DNA of 64,000 nucleotides from Roseomonas sp. (GTDB lineage Bacteria; Pseudomonadota; Alphaproteobacteria; Acetobacterales; Acetobacteraceae): NCBI GenBank assembly GCA_020249775.1, contig JADCFA010000008.1, positions 186,001 to 250,000 of the forward strand, read 5' to 3'. Shown piece by piece: positions 35,236 to 45,186 of this stretch (position 1 is its first letter; each line of letters starts with the position of its first letter). The notes under the pieces were generated by a model. It saw only the letters and a program-made list of their open reading frames with translations, ran no database searches and was not told where the DNA came from. The position numbers and the translations under genes were made by a program.

Positions 35236-36426
35236 TCAGACCAGTGCAGCGCGTTGTGCGGCGATAAGGCCCGCTTCGGACCGCGCCGCCGCATCATGCG
35301 CCATGATGGCGGGCAGATCCGTGGCCTCAGGCGCACCAAGGCGCATGAGCGTTTCTTCCACCACTGCTGCGATATCGAGAAAGCGCAGCCGTTTTTCAAG
35401 GAAGAGCCCGACCGCGATTTCATTTGCCGCATTCAGAATGGTGGGCGCGCCCCCGCCAGCGCAAAGCGCTTCGCGCGAAAGCCTGAGCGCCGGGAAGCGC
35501 ACCGGGTCAGGGGCGAAGAATTCCAGCTTGCCAAGCGCAATCAGATCAAGCGGCGGCACCGAAGCCGCCATGCGCGCGGGCCAGGCCAGGGCATGGGCAA
35601 TGGGCGTGCGCATATCCGGGGTGCCAAGCTGTGCCAGCACTGACCCATCGGTGTATTGCACCAGCCCATGCACGGTGGATTGCGGATGCACCAGCACCTC
35701 AATCCGCGCTTCCGGCACCGGAAAAAGCCGCGCGGCTTCAATCAGTTCCAGCCCCTTGTTGAACATGGTGGCGGAATCAACGCTGATCTTCGCCCCCATG
35801 GACCAAACCGGATGGCGCACTGCGACTTCGGGGGTGACGGCTGCCATTTCCGCGAGCGACATGGTTCGGCATGGCCCGCCCGAGGCTGTCAGGATGATCT
35901 TCGCCACCGCGGACGGGTCACGCACATCAAGTGCCTGGAAAATGGCATTATGTTCGCTATCTACCGGCAGAACGGTCGCCCCCCCTGCGCGGGCAGCGGC
36001 CAAAACGGGCTCACCGGCGCAGACCAGGCTTTCCTTATTGGCAATCGCCATAATGCCGCCGCGCGCCAGTGCCGCCATGGTGGCGGGCAGGCCGGCCGCG
36101 CCCACAATGGCGGCCATGGTCCAATCGGCGGGCAGCCCCGCCACGGCCACCACGGCTTCCGGCCCGGCGGCCACTTTGGTCCCCGTACCGGCCAGGGCTT
36201 CCTTGAGTGCCTGATATTGCGCGGCATCCGCCAGCACCGCATGCCGCGCCTTAAGCCGCCGCGCCTGAGCCGCGAGGCCCTGCCAATCCCGCCCGGCCAC
36301 CAGGGCCACCACATCAAACGTATCTTCCGCGGCGGCTTCCAGCAGGGAAACCGTGCTCTTGCCGACCGAGCCCGTGCTGCCCAGCACGGTGACGCGGCGC
36401 GGCCCCGGCTGCTGATTCAATGCCAT
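35236..36426 (-). CDS. dxr: 1-deoxy-D-xylulose 5-phosphate reductoisomerase
   Basis: 396 residues; second enzyme of the MEP isoprenoid pathway, NADPH-dependent. The Rossmann motif is VTVLGSTGSVGKST. Catalytic blocks PVDSEHNAIFQAL, LTASGGPCRTM, HPVWSMGAKISVDSATMFNKGLELIEA and the LVHPQSTVHGLVQYTDGSVLAQLGTPDMRTPIA segment are intact. It overlaps the cdsA stop by ten bases. IPP made by this pathway feeds UppS two genes upstream. Confidence 0.97.
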   Translation of the reverse strand: MALNQQPGPRRVTVLGSTGSVGKSTVSLLEAAAEDTFDVVALVAGRDWQGLAAQARRLKARHAVLADAAQYQALKEALAGTGTKVAAGPEAVVAVAGLPADWTMAAIVGAAGLPATMAALARGGIMAIANKESLVCAGEPVLAAARAGGATVLPVDSEHNAIFQALDVRDPSAVAKIILTASGGPCRTMSLAEMAAVTPEVAVRHPVWSMGAKISVDSATMFNKGLELIEAARLFPVPEARIEVLVHPQSTVHGLVQYTDGSVLAQLGTPDMRTPIAHALAWPARMAASVPPLDLIALGKLEFFAPDPVRFPALRLSREALCAGGGAPTILNAANEIAVGLFLEKRLRFLDIAAVVEETLMRLGAPEATDLPAIMAHDAAARSEAGLIAAQRAALV

Positions 36427-37259
36427 AGCGGCATGCCCCGGCCAGCCAGCAGGGCGAGTGCAGTCGCCATGGGGGCTGCCGCCATCACGCCATCCAATCG
36501 GTCAAACACGCCGCCATGCCCAGGAATGAGCGAGGAGCTATCCTTCACCCCGAAGCGGCGCTTGATGGCGCTTTCCAAAAGATCACCTGCTTGTGACATC
36601 ACCCCCAGCATGGCCGCGATTGCTGCCGCGCGTGAAGCCCCCCCCGGTGCGAGCAGGGCCGCCGCCCCCGCACCGATCAGTGTCGCGGCCAGCAAGCCCC
36701 CCGCCGCGCCGGACCAGGTCTTGCCCGGTGAGATGGCTGGCGCCAACTTCGGCCCACCCAAGGCGCGCCCCGCCAGATAGGCCCCGGTATCCGAAGCCCA
36801 GACAATCAGCACGACGAAGAGCGTATTGAGCAACCCAGCCCAATCCTCACCCCGCAGCAAAATCAGCGAAAAGCCGCAAAGCCCTATGTAGAAAAGCCCA
36901 GCCGCTGGCCAGATATCGCCCCGCCTTTGCAGCAGCAACAATATCACGCTGCCCGCGACCAAAAGACCCAGCGCGCCAAGGGGCGGGCCAAAGGCTGCCA
37001 GCAACATGACGCCGAGCGTGATAATGGGCAGCAAAATACCGGGCCAGCGATAGACTGAAGCGCCAGAAAGCCTGAGCCACTCCCAAGACAGCAGCACCAT
37101 CGCGGCGCCTATCAGCACATCCCAAACCACACCACCGCACCAGATGCCAAAAAGCGCGAGCGGAATCAGCACTGCCGCCGATGCCCCCCGCAGCGCCAAA
37201 TCGCGCCAGGGGCGCGGTGCCGCGCTGGTTTCCGGCTGGGATGTCTTGGCTTCCGTCAC
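36417..37259 (-). CDS. cdsA: Phosphatidate cytidylyltransferase
   Basis: 280-residue inner-membrane enzyme making CDP-diacylglycerol, with about eight hydrophobic segments. The C-terminal signature is complete: SQAGDLLESAIKRRFGVKDSSSLIPGHGGVFDRLDG. GTG at 37259 (VTEAKTSQPE) is taken as start since it lies one base after the uppS stop (TGACGTG). The frame runs to 37373 but would then overlap uppS by over 100 bases. Confidence 0.94.
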   Translation of the reverse strand: MTEAKTSQPETSAAPRPWRDLALRGASAAVLIPLALFGIWCGGVVWDVLIGAAMVLLSWEWLRLSGASVYRWPGILLPIITLGVMLLAAFGPPLGALGLLVAGSVILLLLQRRGDIWPAAGLFYIGLCGFSLILLRGEDWAGLLNTLFVVLIVWASDTGAYLAGRALGGPKLAPAISPGKTWSGAAGGLLAATLIGAGAAALLAPGGASRAAAIAAMLGVMSQAGDLLESAIKRRFGVKDSSSLIPGHGGVFDRLDGVMAAAPMATALALLAGRGMPLWH

Positions 37260-37260
37260 G

Positions 37261-38004
37261 TCAGGCGCGTAGCCCGTAGCGGCGTTCGCGCCGATGAAAT
37301 TCCGCGACCGCGCCCTGCAAATCCTCAGCCGCGAAATCAGGCCAGAGCACGTCCAGAAAGACAAACTCCGCATAGGCCGCCTGCCAGAGCAGGAAATTCG
37401 ACAGGCGCTGTTCGCCCGAAGTGCGGATGATCAGATCAGGATCGGGCATGCCGGCCGTTTGCAAAAACCCACCAAATTGCGCCTCAGACAGGCTTTCGGG
37501 GTCGAGCGTGCCGGCCTTGGCCGCCCGCGCCACGGCCTTGGTCGCGGCCAGAATCTCATCCCGCGCGCCATAGGACAGCGCCATCACCAGATTGAGCCTG
37601 GCGCCGCCGGCTGTCGCCTTTTCGGCATCCGCCACCATCTGGGACAATTCAGGACCGAAGCGGCTGTGATCGCCAATCACGGTCAGTTTGACACCATCGC
37701 GCGTGAGCCCCGCCACTTCATTGCGGAGATAAAGCCGGAGCAGCCCTGATAGGGCCGAGACTTCCTCCACTGGCCGGCGCCAATTCTCGCTGGAAAAGGC
37801 AAAAAGCGTAAGCCAGCCAATGCCGGCCTCGGCCGCCGCCTGCACCGCGCGCCGCGCCGCTTCAGCACCGGCACGATGGCCCAGCGCGACCGGCACGCCG
37901 CGTGCTTCGGCCCAGCGGCGATTGCCATCCATGATGATGGCGACATGGGCCGGTGGCGCCTGGGGCGCACCCGGGGCAGGACGTGGATCGCTTGCCGCGC
38001 TCAT
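37261..38004 (-). CDS. uppS: Isoprenyl transferase (undecaprenyl diphosphate synthase)
   Basis: 247 residues; cis-prenyltransferase that builds the lipid carrier for peptidoglycan and O-antigen. Signatures are HVAIIMDGNRRWAEARG, the FAFSSENWRRP block and the C-terminal DLIIRTSGEQRLSNFLLWQAAYAEFVF. ATG at 38004 is preferred over TTG at 38013 since GGAGG would be only one base from the TTG. A short Pro-rich N-terminal extension precedes the core. Confidence 0.96.
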   Translation of the reverse strand: MSAASDPRPAPGAPQAPPAHVAIIMDGNRRWAEARGVPVALGHRAGAEAARRAVQAAAEAGIGWLTLFAFSSENWRRPVEEVSALSGLLRLYLRNEVAGLTRDGVKLTVIGDHSRFGPELSQMVADAEKATAGGARLNLVMALSYGARDEILAATKAVARAAKAGTLDPESLSEAQFGGFLQTAGMPDPDLIIRTSGEQRLSNFLLWQAAYAEFVFLDVLWPDFAAEDLQGAVAEFHRRERRYGLRA

Positions 38005-38081
38005 GCGCTGCAAACCTCCGCGCGATCAGGCCCCATCCGGTTCCGCAAGCGCCCCTCCCTATCCTGTCCGTCAGATGGTCT

Positions 38082-38648
38082 TCAGACCGTCCGGATATCC
38101 TTGTCCTTTTCGACCAAGGCCGCGTCTATCTGCTTGACGAATTGGTCGGTCAGTTTCTGCACCTCATCCTCGGCGCGCTTCACTTCATCTTCGCCGAGTT
38201 CGGATTTCTTGCCGGCGGCCTTGATCTGTTCCATGCCATCGCGCCTGACGCCGCGCACGGCAACGCGCGCCTGTTCGGCATAACGCGCCGCGGCCTTGGC
38301 CAATTCATTGCGCCGTTCAGTGGTGAGCGGCGGCAGCGGCACACGGATCACCTGGCCTTCCGCCTGCGGATTGAGGCCCAGATTGGCTTCCCGAATGGCG
38401 CTTTCGACTGCCTTGGTCAGCGCCTTGTCCCAGACCTGCACGGCAAGCAACCCGGGGCCAGCCACCGAGATATTGGCCACCTGATTAAGCGGCGAGACGC
38501 TGCCATAGGCATCCACACGCACCGGTTCCAATAGCGCAGGACTGGCGCGGCCCGTGCGCAGGCCAGAGAATTCCTTCTTCAGGGTTTCCATCGCGCCTTC
38601 CATGCGGCGCGTCAGATCCTGTTTCAGGGCCTTTACATCAGTCGGCAT
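38082..38648 (-). CDS. frr: Ribosome recycling factor
   Basis: 188 residues, typical size. RRF splits post-termination ribosomes together with EF-G. The three-helix bundle pattern is visible: MEGAMETLKKEFSGLRTGRASPALLEPVRVDAYGS, then the beta domain (PLNQVANISVAGPGLLAVQVWD) and the C-terminal helices with RDGMEQIKAAGKKSELGEDEVKRAEDEVQKLTD. It lies 18 bases after pyrH. Confidence 0.97.
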   Translation of the reverse strand: MPTDVKALKQDLTRRMEGAMETLKKEFSGLRTGRASPALLEPVRVDAYGSVSPLNQVANISVAGPGLLAVQVWDKALTKAVESAIREANLGLNPQAEGQVIRVPLPPLTTERRNELAKAAARYAEQARVAVRGVRRDGMEQIKAAGKKSELGEDEVKRAEDEVQKLTDQFVKQIDAALVEKDKDIRTV

Positions 38649-38666
38649 GTTGCCCTTCCCCCTGGG

Positions 38667-39395
38667 TTATGGCGCCTGTTCCACCACGGTGGTGAATTTG
38701 CCTTCGCCCTTCATGACGGCGGTGAAGGCGCCTGGTTCATGGATATTGAAGACGATGATGGGCAGCTTGTTTTCGCGCGCAAGGCTGATCGCCGCCGCAT
38801 CCATCACCGCCAAGTCACGTGCCAGCATATCAAGATAGGTCAGTGTTTCGTAGCGCTTAGCATCAGGTTTCTTGCGCGGATCGGCAGAATAAACACCATC
38901 CACCTGCGTGCCCTTCAGCAATGCGTCGCAGGACATTTCAGCCGCGCGCAAGGCCGCCGCGGTATCGGTGGTGAAAAACGGATTGCCCGTGCCGGCGGCA
39001 AAAATCACCACGCGGCCCTTTTCCATATGCCGTTCGGCACGGCGACGGATGAAGGGTTCACAAAGGCTTGCCATCGGGATCGCGCTTTGCACGCGCGTCT
39101 GCACGCCGATTTTCTCAAGCGCATTTTGCATCGCAAGCGCATTCATCACGGTGGCCAGCATGCCGATGCTATCCGCCTGGGCGCGATCCATGCCGGAAGC
39201 CGCGCCGGAAATGCCGCGAAAGATGTTGCCGCCACCAATCACCAGGCAGACCTGCACGCCAAGATCCACAACCCCCCGCACATCTTCGGCGATGCGCCTG
39301 CAGGTAGCGTTGTCCAACCCGTAATCCCGATCCCCCATCAGGGCCTCACCTGAGACCTTGAGCATGACGCGCTTATAGGCCGGGTTCTGGCTCAT
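38667..39395 (-). CDS. pyrH: UMP kinase
   Basis: 242-residue hexameric UMP kinase of the amino-acid kinase fold. The start [21 protein letters not shown] at 39395 matches the family; the frame is open to 39578. Motifs are [36 protein letters not shown] and [21 protein letters not shown]. It opens the envelope operon here. The usual upstream rpsB-tsf pair is absent; the flagellar gene flhG precedes it on the same strand. Confidence 0.96.
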   Translation of the reverse strand: MSQNPAYKRVMLKVSGEALMGDRDYGLDNATCRRIAEDVRGVVDLGVQVCLVIGGGNIFRGISGAASGMDRAQADSIGMLATVMNALAMQNALEKIGVQTRVQSAIPMASLCEPFIRRRAERHMEKGRVVIFAAGTGNPFFTTDTAAALRAAEMSCDALLKGTQVDGVYSADPRKKPDAKRYETLTYLDMLARDLAVMDAAAISLARENKLPIIVFNIHEPGAFTAVMKGEGKFTTVVEQAP

Positions 39396-39491
39396 GGGGA
39401 CTCTGTCTCGACTCGGGTTCAGGTTGCGGGGGTCACCATAAGGACATGCCCGCAAGGGCGGCAATAGACCAATATATCCTGCGGGCAAATT

Positions 39492-39534
39492 CACGCTGTT
39501 GTCAGGAACCGACAGCAGCGATCGGGCCACTCGC
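39492..39534 (+). repeat. Dispersed 43-bp repeat, copy 1
   Basis: This sequence is 37/43 identical by eye to 58978-59020, in the same orientation. Its core TGTCAGGAACCGACA is an imperfect inverted repeat. It lies between pyrH and flhG. No ORF or transposase accompanies it. Confidence 0.75.
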
Positions 39535-39546
39535 TTAAGCCGCCTA

Positions 39547-40308
39547 TCAAACCAAGGCTTTGGCGATGCTCTCAACATCCATCGCCGCAGCCGAACTCGG
39601 ATGGCCCGTCAGCAACGGCACTTGTTGGCGAATGGCATCGCGCACCTTTCCGTCGCGCCGGACGATACCTGCCAAGGGAATTTCCCGCTTGAGGAACACG
39701 CTTGCTGCGCGCCGAAGCGCCTCATAGGTGCGCTGTCCGCTGGCGCGCTCCTCGGCCATATTTACCACGATGCGAGAGACACCCTTGGGATTATCCAGGC
39801 CATGCAGTTTCATGACAGCATAGGCGTCGGTCAGGCTGGTCGGTTCTTCGGTCGCCACCACCAGCAGCAGGTCGGCGGCTGCCGCGATGCGGCGTTGCGG
39901 CAGGTCAAGCCCGGCACCAAGGTCCACGACGACATCCTGCCACTGCTCACGTGCCGCACCAAGCGCGGCAAGAAAAGCATCGAGTGCCGCCGGACTAAGC
40001 GATGCCAGGGCCCCAGATCCGGACCGGCCCGCCAATACGTCAAAACCAGCATCGGAAAGGCGTGTTGCAGCCTCGGCGGGCGTCATTTTTCCGGCCAATA
40101 CGCCGGCAAGGTCGCGTTCCGGCTTGATGCCAAGCTGGACATCAATATTGGCAAGACCGAGATCCGCATCGGCCAACAAAACGCGCCTACCGGTGCGTGC
40201 CAGCGCCTGAGCAAGGCTGATCGAGAACCATGTCTTGCCGACACCGCCCTTGCCCGATGCGACAACAATCATTCGTCCAACTGGGCGTGTCACACTACCC
40301 TTAGCCAT
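39547..40308 (-). CDS. flhG: MinD-family flagellar ATPase FlhG/FleN-like
   Basis: 253 residues with the deviant Walker A KGGVGKT near residue 20, the switch [14 protein letters not shown], and [11 protein letters not shown]. These mark the MinD/ParA branch to which FlhG belongs. FlhG restrains FlhF and so sets flagellar number. The start codon overlaps the flhF stop by one base (TGATG), strongly supporting the flagellar assignment over chromosome partitioning. ATG at 40272 ([10 protein letters not shown]) is an alternative start. Confidence 0.85.
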   Translation of the reverse strand: MAKGSVTRPVGRMIVVASGKGGVGKTWFSISLAQALARTGRRVLLADADLGLANIDVQLGIKPERDLAGVLAGKMTPAEAATRLSDAGFDVLAGRSGSGALASLSPAALDAFLAALGAAREQWQDVVVDLGAGLDLPQRRIAAAADLLLVVATEEPTSLTDAYAVMKLHGLDNPKGVSRIVVNMAEERASGQRTYEALRRAASVFLKREIPLAGIVRRDGKVRDAIRQQVPLLTGHPSSAAAMDVESIAKALV

Positions 40309-41240
40309 CAGGCAAATTCCTCATCGGTATCTGAGGCACCGTCCCTTGACCCATTCTTGGGAGAGGAGAGTAAGCGCGTCGCCAGGCCCTCCGGTGTCAA
40401 GGCTTCTAATCCATCAGCAACTTCCGGGCCAATGCCCGCTTCAGTGAGCGCGAGAGGACCAACTTTAGCAGCCATCAGAATACCCCCCAACCGCCTTGCG
40501 GCGTCAAGCCGAGTGGGCAACAAATGCTGCGCGCCAAGCGCCGCAAAGGCTCGTGCCAGATCAGCAGATTCGGAGGCATCAAGCCCGGCGGGAAGAACCA
40601 GGGCCATATCCGCCGCAGCCTGCACCACTAATTGTCGCAAAAGACGCGCCTGCTCTTCATTGAACGGATTACAGCCTGCGGTATCAATCAGCACGGCCTG
40701 GCCTGGTTTCTTATGCGCCAGCGCCCTGGAAAGCATGGCAGCGCTTGGCGCCACCGCAAGGGTTACGCCCAGAACGCGTGTGAAGGCCGCAAGCTGTTCC
40801 ACCGCGCCAGCGCGCTGACCATCTGTGGTGATGACCAGCGGTATCATGCCACCAAGCACCATCCGCGCGGTGAGCTTGGCTGTGGTCAAGGTCTTGCCCG
40901 CACCGGGTGGGCCCGCCAGCAATAAGGGGCGCTCACGCCCAGGTGGCAATGGTGCAAAGGGCAAGGATTGGGCCAAGCTTTGCGGCAAGGGCGCGGAGGC
41001 CAATGCCTGCGCCAGCCTCGGCGGGATATTGTGAAAATCAAGCGGTCCAGGCGGCGAGAGAGTCGGCGGGCTTACCAGGGGTTCGATCAGGATCGGTTCA
41101 TCAGGCTCAAGCGCTGCCGTGATCTCAACGCCGCGCCGTGTCCGGCGCTGTTCAAGGATGATGGCATCAGCCCCAAGCTCCTCTCGGATTTGGGCCATGG
41201 CATCGGCCATATCGGCGCCATGAAAAAGCTTGAGCCGCAC
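40308..41240 (-). CDS. flhF: Flagellar biosynthesis GTPase FlhF-like
   Basis: 310 residues. The N-terminus MRLKLFHGADMADAMAQIREELGADAIIL is the FlhF B-domain pattern. The SRP-type NG GTPase domain has G1 LLAGPPGAGKTLTTAKL, ITTDGQRAGAVEQL, VLIDTAGCNPFN and the later TRLDAARRLGG. FlhF, in its GTP-bound dimer, marks the pole where the flagellum is built. It is shorter than ~360-480-residue homologues because the linker is reduced. It follows flhA after 50 bases. Confidence 0.87.
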   Translation of the reverse strand: MRLKLFHGADMADAMAQIREELGADAIILEQRRTRRGVEITAALEPDEPILIEPLVSPPTLSPPGPLDFHNIPPRLAQALASAPLPQSLAQSLPFAPLPPGRERPLLLAGPPGAGKTLTTAKLTARMVLGGMIPLVITTDGQRAGAVEQLAAFTRVLGVTLAVAPSAAMLSRALAHKKPGQAVLIDTAGCNPFNEEQARLLRQLVVQAAADMALVLPAGLDASESADLARAFAALGAQHLLPTRLDAARRLGGILMAAKVGPLALTEAGIGPEVADGLEALTPEGLATRLLSSPKNGSRDGASDTDEEFA

Positions 41241-41290
41241 GGGTCAGCTGCTCCTTACTGCGGCGGGCATTACGGGTCTGGCCTGCAGCA

Positions 41291-43360
41291 TCAGAGCGAC
41301 CCCACGGTGCGAATGCGCGCCCGCGGATGGATTTCAGTATGCGCCAATACGGGGGTAGAGGGGCGGAAGCGCTCTACAATGGCACGCACATGGGCACGAA
41401 TTGTCCCCGAACAGACCAGCACGGGCTGTTCGCCCATGGCATTAGCCTGATCGAAAACATCGCGCAGCTTTTGCATGAACTCGGAAAGCTTGGACGGCGC
41501 CATGGCCAGCTGCCGATCATCGGCTGGGCCAATCAGCGCTTCGGTGAAGGCCACTTCCCAATCCGCGGATAGCGTGATCATCGGTACATAGCCCTGTGGG
41601 CCACGCGCCGCATCTGAAAGCTGGCGCGCCAGACGCTGGCGCACAATGGCCAGAATGGCGGCGACCGTACGTGCTCCCGCAGCATTGGCTTCCTGAATCC
41701 CCTCCAGGATGGTGGGGAGATCGCGAATGGAAACGCGTTCCGCAAGCAGGCTTTGCAAAATACGCTGAATGCCCCCAACGCCAATCGGCTGCGGCACCAG
41801 ATCGGTTACCAGCTTTTTCTGTTCCCCCGGCAAATCATCCAGCAATTTCTGCGTCTCCGCGAAGGAGAGCAATTCAGCCATGAATTCACGCACGATTTCA
41901 GTGATATGCGTCGCAACAACACCTGCGCAATCCACCACGGTGCAGCCGCGTGCCAGTGCTTCCTCACGCCGGGACTCATCCACCCATAGCGCGGGCAGGC
42001 CGAAGGTTGGCTCCACGCAACGCTCACCTGGCATATCGGGCGCTCCGCCGGATGGATCTATCGCCAGCAGCATGGGGTGGCGCAATTGTCCTCGGCCGGC
42101 CTCAATCTCCTTTACCTTGATGACATAAGTATCGGAGGGCAAGGCCAGATTATCCTGTATGCGCACGGAAGGCAGCACAAAGCCCATTTCCTGCGCGATG
42201 GTGCGGCGAAGCCCCTTGATCTGTTCCGTGAGCCGCGGTGCTTCACCCGCCGCCAGCGAAAGCAGGCCATAGCCCAATTCCAGCCGCAGCAAGTCCATCT
42301 TGAGCGTTTCGCTGATGGGTAAATCTGCTTCGGGCATGGGCAGAGGCGGTGCGCGCGCCGCGATTTCGCGTTGCTGTTGCGCTTGCGTCAGCCGCCATGC
42401 CGCGAAACCCGCTGCCCCACCCAGCGCCAGGAAGGGCAGGAAGGGCATTCCCGGCATCAGCGCCATAATGCCCGAAGCGCCGGCGGCAATCGCCAGCGGC
42501 TTCGGACTTGAGGCTAATTGCTCGATCAATGCCTGATCCGCGGTGCCTTCCGTACTGCCCTTGGTGACCACGATACCGGCGGCGACCGAAACCAGCAGGG
42601 CCGGGATTTGCGTTACCAGCCCATCGCCAACCGTCAGCATGGAGAAAGTCGTTATGGCATCGCCAAAGCTCAAACCATGGCGACCGATACCAATCGCTAT
42701 GCCGCCAACCAGATTGATGGCAGTGATGATCAGCCCCGCAATGGCATCGCCGCGTACGAACTTCGCGGCACCATCCATGGCACCATAAAAGCCGGTTTCC
42801 GCTTCCAATTCCTTGCGCCGGGACCGCGCCTGGTTTTCGTCAATCAGCCCGGCCGAAAGATCAGCGTCAATCGCCATCTGCTTGCCGGGCATGGCATCCA
42901 GGCTGAAACGCGCCGCGACTTCGGCGATGCGCCCGCTGCCCTTGGTAATGACGACGAAATTCACGATCAGCAGGATGAAGAAGACGATCAGGCCCACCAC
43001 CACATCGCCACCCATCAGGAAGCCACCGAAGGCGGAAATCACATGGCCCGCGGATTCCGGCCCTTCATGCCCATGGGTCAGAATGATGCGTGTGGTCGCC
43101 ACATTCAGCGCCAGGCGCAAAAGCGTCGTCAGCAGCAGCAATGTCGGGAAGGATGTGAAATCTAGCGGGCGCTGCAAGAAAAGCGACGTCATCAAGACAA
43201 GAATGGACAGGGTGATGGACACCGCGAGCCCAAGATCAAGCAGCAGCGTGGGCAGTGGAACAACCAGAACAACAAGCAAGAGCGCAACACCAAGCGCCAG
43301 CGTCACATCATTGCCGGGCTGAGCCCGACGCAACCAGGACGGAATGACTGTTTCTGACAC
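41291..43360 (-). CDS. flhA: Flagellar type III export protein FlhA
   Basis: 689 residues. The N-terminal half holds about eight membrane segments; the FHIPEP-type block reads VVPLPTLLLDLGLAVSITLSILVLM and the conserved FVVITKGSGRIAEVAARFSLDAMPGKQMAIDADLSAGLIDE follows. The C-terminal cytoplasmic domain (about 350-689) is the docking platform for export substrates and chaperones. It is the largest export-gate component and sits between flbD and flhF. Confidence 0.96.
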   Translation of the reverse strand: MSETVIPSWLRRAQPGNDVTLALGVALLLVVLVVPLPTLLLDLGLAVSITLSILVLMTSLFLQRPLDFTSFPTLLLLTTLLRLALNVATTRIILTHGHEGPESAGHVISAFGGFLMGGDVVVGLIVFFILLIVNFVVITKGSGRIAEVAARFSLDAMPGKQMAIDADLSAGLIDENQARSRRKELEAETGFYGAMDGAAKFVRGDAIAGLIITAINLVGGIAIGIGRHGLSFGDAITTFSMLTVGDGLVTQIPALLVSVAAGIVVTKGSTEGTADQALIEQLASSPKPLAIAAGASGIMALMPGMPFLPFLALGGAAGFAAWRLTQAQQQREIAARAPPLPMPEADLPISETLKMDLLRLELGYGLLSLAAGEAPRLTEQIKGLRRTIAQEMGFVLPSVRIQDNLALPSDTYVIKVKEIEAGRGQLRHPMLLAIDPSGGAPDMPGERCVEPTFGLPALWVDESRREEALARGCTVVDCAGVVATHITEIVREFMAELLSFAETQKLLDDLPGEQKKLVTDLVPQPIGVGGIQRILQSLLAERVSIRDLPTILEGIQEANAAGARTVAAILAIVRQRLARQLSDAARGPQGYVPMITLSADWEVAFTEALIGPADDRQLAMAPSKLSEFMQKLRDVFDQANAMGEQPVLVCSGTIRAHVRAIVERFRPSTPVLAHTEIHPRARIRTVGSL

Positions 43361-43365
43361 GCGCG

Positions 43366-44790
43366 TCAGTCAGCCACGGCCGTTACCGGCATCTGCCCCG
43401 GGATGGGCGGCACCGAAACGCCTGCGGCGCGGTATTCGTGAAGCTTGTTGCGCAATGTACGGATAGAAATGCCAAGCATCTCCGCCGCGCGGGTGCGATT
43501 GCCAAGACAGTGGGAGAGGGTTTCAAGGATCAATTCGCGCTCCACCTCTTCCATACGGCGCCCCACCAAGACCGAAGCGCCGCGCGATGCGGGGGCCGGC
43601 ATGGCGGCTGGCGCCTGAGGCAGCGGAGATGGGGGTGGCGCCATGTCAGGCATCGCCGCTGTGACGGGAGCGGCCATGGCAACCGCCGATGTCGGCGTCA
43701 TCAATTCAATCGCATCGGGCCCGATCACGCTGCCTTCGGCCAAAAGCACGGCGCGGTGGATGGCGTTTTCCAACTCGCGCACATTGCCCGGCCAGGGATG
43801 GCTGAGCAGCATGGTCTCGGCCTCCGGCCCAAGCGGACGTTGCGGCAGTCCATTTGCATGCGCGTAGCGTTCGGCGAAATAGCGTGCGAGCGGCAGGATA
43901 TCGGCGGGCCGTTCACGCAGCGCCGGAATGCGTAACCTTACCACGGCCAGGCGGAAATAAAGGTCTTCGCGGAAGCGGCCCTTGGCAACTTCGGCCTGAA
44001 GGTCGCGATGCGTGGCGGCCAGGATTCGCACGTCAACGCGGATGGGCGCGGTGCCCCCCAGCCGATCAATTTCACGTTCCTGCAGGGCGCGAAGAATCTT
44101 GGCCTGCAGCCGCGGGTCCATTTCGCCGATTTCATCCAGCAGCAGCGTGCCGCCATTGGCCTGTTCGAATTTGCCCTTGCGTGCCGCCACAGCGCCGGAA
44201 AAGGCGCCCTTCTCATGGCCGAACAACTCACTTTCCAGCAGCGCTTCCGGCAGCGCCGCGCAATTCAGCGCGACAAAGGGGCCATTGGCGCGACGCGATG
44301 CCGCGTGCATATGCCGCGCCAGCACTTCCTTGCCCGTGCCGCTCTCCCCGGTGATCAGCACCGAAGCATCGGCGCGCGCGATCTGCGTGGCACGATCCAA
44401 TAGCGCCACCATGGTCGGGTCTTTAACGACGGGCTTATCCGCCTCACCAGCCACCGTCTGCAGCATGGCGGCGATGAGTTCCGCATCAGGCGGCAGCGGC
44501 AGGAATTCCTTGGCGCCGGCACGAATGGCGCGCACCGCCGCATCCGCATCATTTGGCCGCCCGCAGGCAATAACAGGGCAGGCGATGCGTTCTTCCGCCA
44601 AACAGGCGATCAGCCAACCGACATCATGCGTCACATCACAAAGAACAAGATCGGCCCCTTCCGCGCGCAACCGCGCAAGGCCGGCGGCGGCACCTTCGGC
44701 AACGGTCAGGCGCGCTCCGCGCGCCACGGCAATACGTGCGGCCTGGCCGAGCTCGGCTTCGAGTGAGCCGATGATCAGGACGCGCGCCAT
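43366..44790 (-). CDS. flbD: Sigma-54-dependent flagellar regulator FlbD-like
   Basis: 474 residues. An N-terminal receiver-like domain (1-115; LVLCDV retains an Asp) is followed by the AAA+ domain: Walker A GESGTGKE, Walker [13 protein letters not shown], and the sigma-54 contact loop read as GAFSGA rather than GAFTGA. The C-terminal Fis-type helix-turn-helix is [23 protein letters not shown]. Position after fliN in a fliF-fliG-fliH-fliN-flbD order matches Caulobacter, where FlbD activates class III/IV flagellar genes. Likely targets here are the promoters at 51114-51250. Confidence 0.93.
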   Translation of the reverse strand: MARVLIIGSLEAELGQAARIAVARGARLTVAEGAAAGLARLRAEGADLVLCDVTHDVGWLIACLAEERIACPVIACGRPNDADAAVRAIRAGAKEFLPLPPDAELIAAMLQTVAGEADKPVVKDPTMVALLDRATQIARADASVLITGESGTGKEVLARHMHAASRRANGPFVALNCAALPEALLESELFGHEKGAFSGAVAARKGKFEQANGGTLLLDEIGEMDPRLQAKILRALQEREIDRLGGTAPIRVDVRILAATHRDLQAEVAKGRFREDLYFRLAVVRLRIPALRERPADILPLARYFAERYAHANGLPQRPLGPEAETMLLSHPWPGNVRELENAIHRAVLLAEGSVIGPDAIELMTPTSAVAMAAPVTAAMPDMAPPPSPLPQAPAAMPAPASRGASVLVGRRMEEVERELILETLSHCLGNRTRAAEMLGISIRTLRNKLHEYRAAGVSVPPIPGQMPVTAVAD

Positions 44791-44791
44791 C

Positions 44792-45118
44792 TTAGCCGCC
44801 GCGATCCGATTTCACGATTTCCGTCATGGTGATGCCAAGGCGATTGTCGTCCACCATCACCACTTCGCCACGCGCGACCAGGCGATTATTCACATAGATA
44901 TCCACCGCCTCACCCAGGCGGCGATCGAGCTCCACCACAGCGCCGCGGCCAAGCTTCAGCAATTGGCTGACCTGCATGGTGGCGCGGCCCAGCACCGCGC
45001 TGATCTGCACCGGAATGTCATAGACAGCATCCAGATCTCGCATGGCGCCGCTCGCACTTTGCGGGCGCTGATCCTGCTCCGGCGGTGCCATGGCTTCGAA
45101 GTTGTCCGATCCACTCAT
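44792..45118 (-). CDS. fliN: Flagellar motor switch protein FliN
   Basis: 108 residues. The C-terminal SpoA domain shows [69 protein letters not shown], fully typical. FliN forms the lower C-ring and binds FliH. It lies one base from flbD. A 68-base gap with weak inverted repeats separates it from fliH. Confidence 0.96.
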   Translation of the reverse strand: MSGSDNFEAMAPPEQDQRPQSASGAMRDLDAVYDIPVQISAVLGRATMQVSQLLKLGRGAVVELDRRLGEAVDIYVNNRLVARGEVVMVDDNRLGITMTEIVKSDRGG

Positions 45119-45186
45119 ATCATTTTGTCCTAAAGCTTTGGGCCTTCCGAAGGCTGGCCGGTTTCAGATAAAGGGCCAGCACCAGA

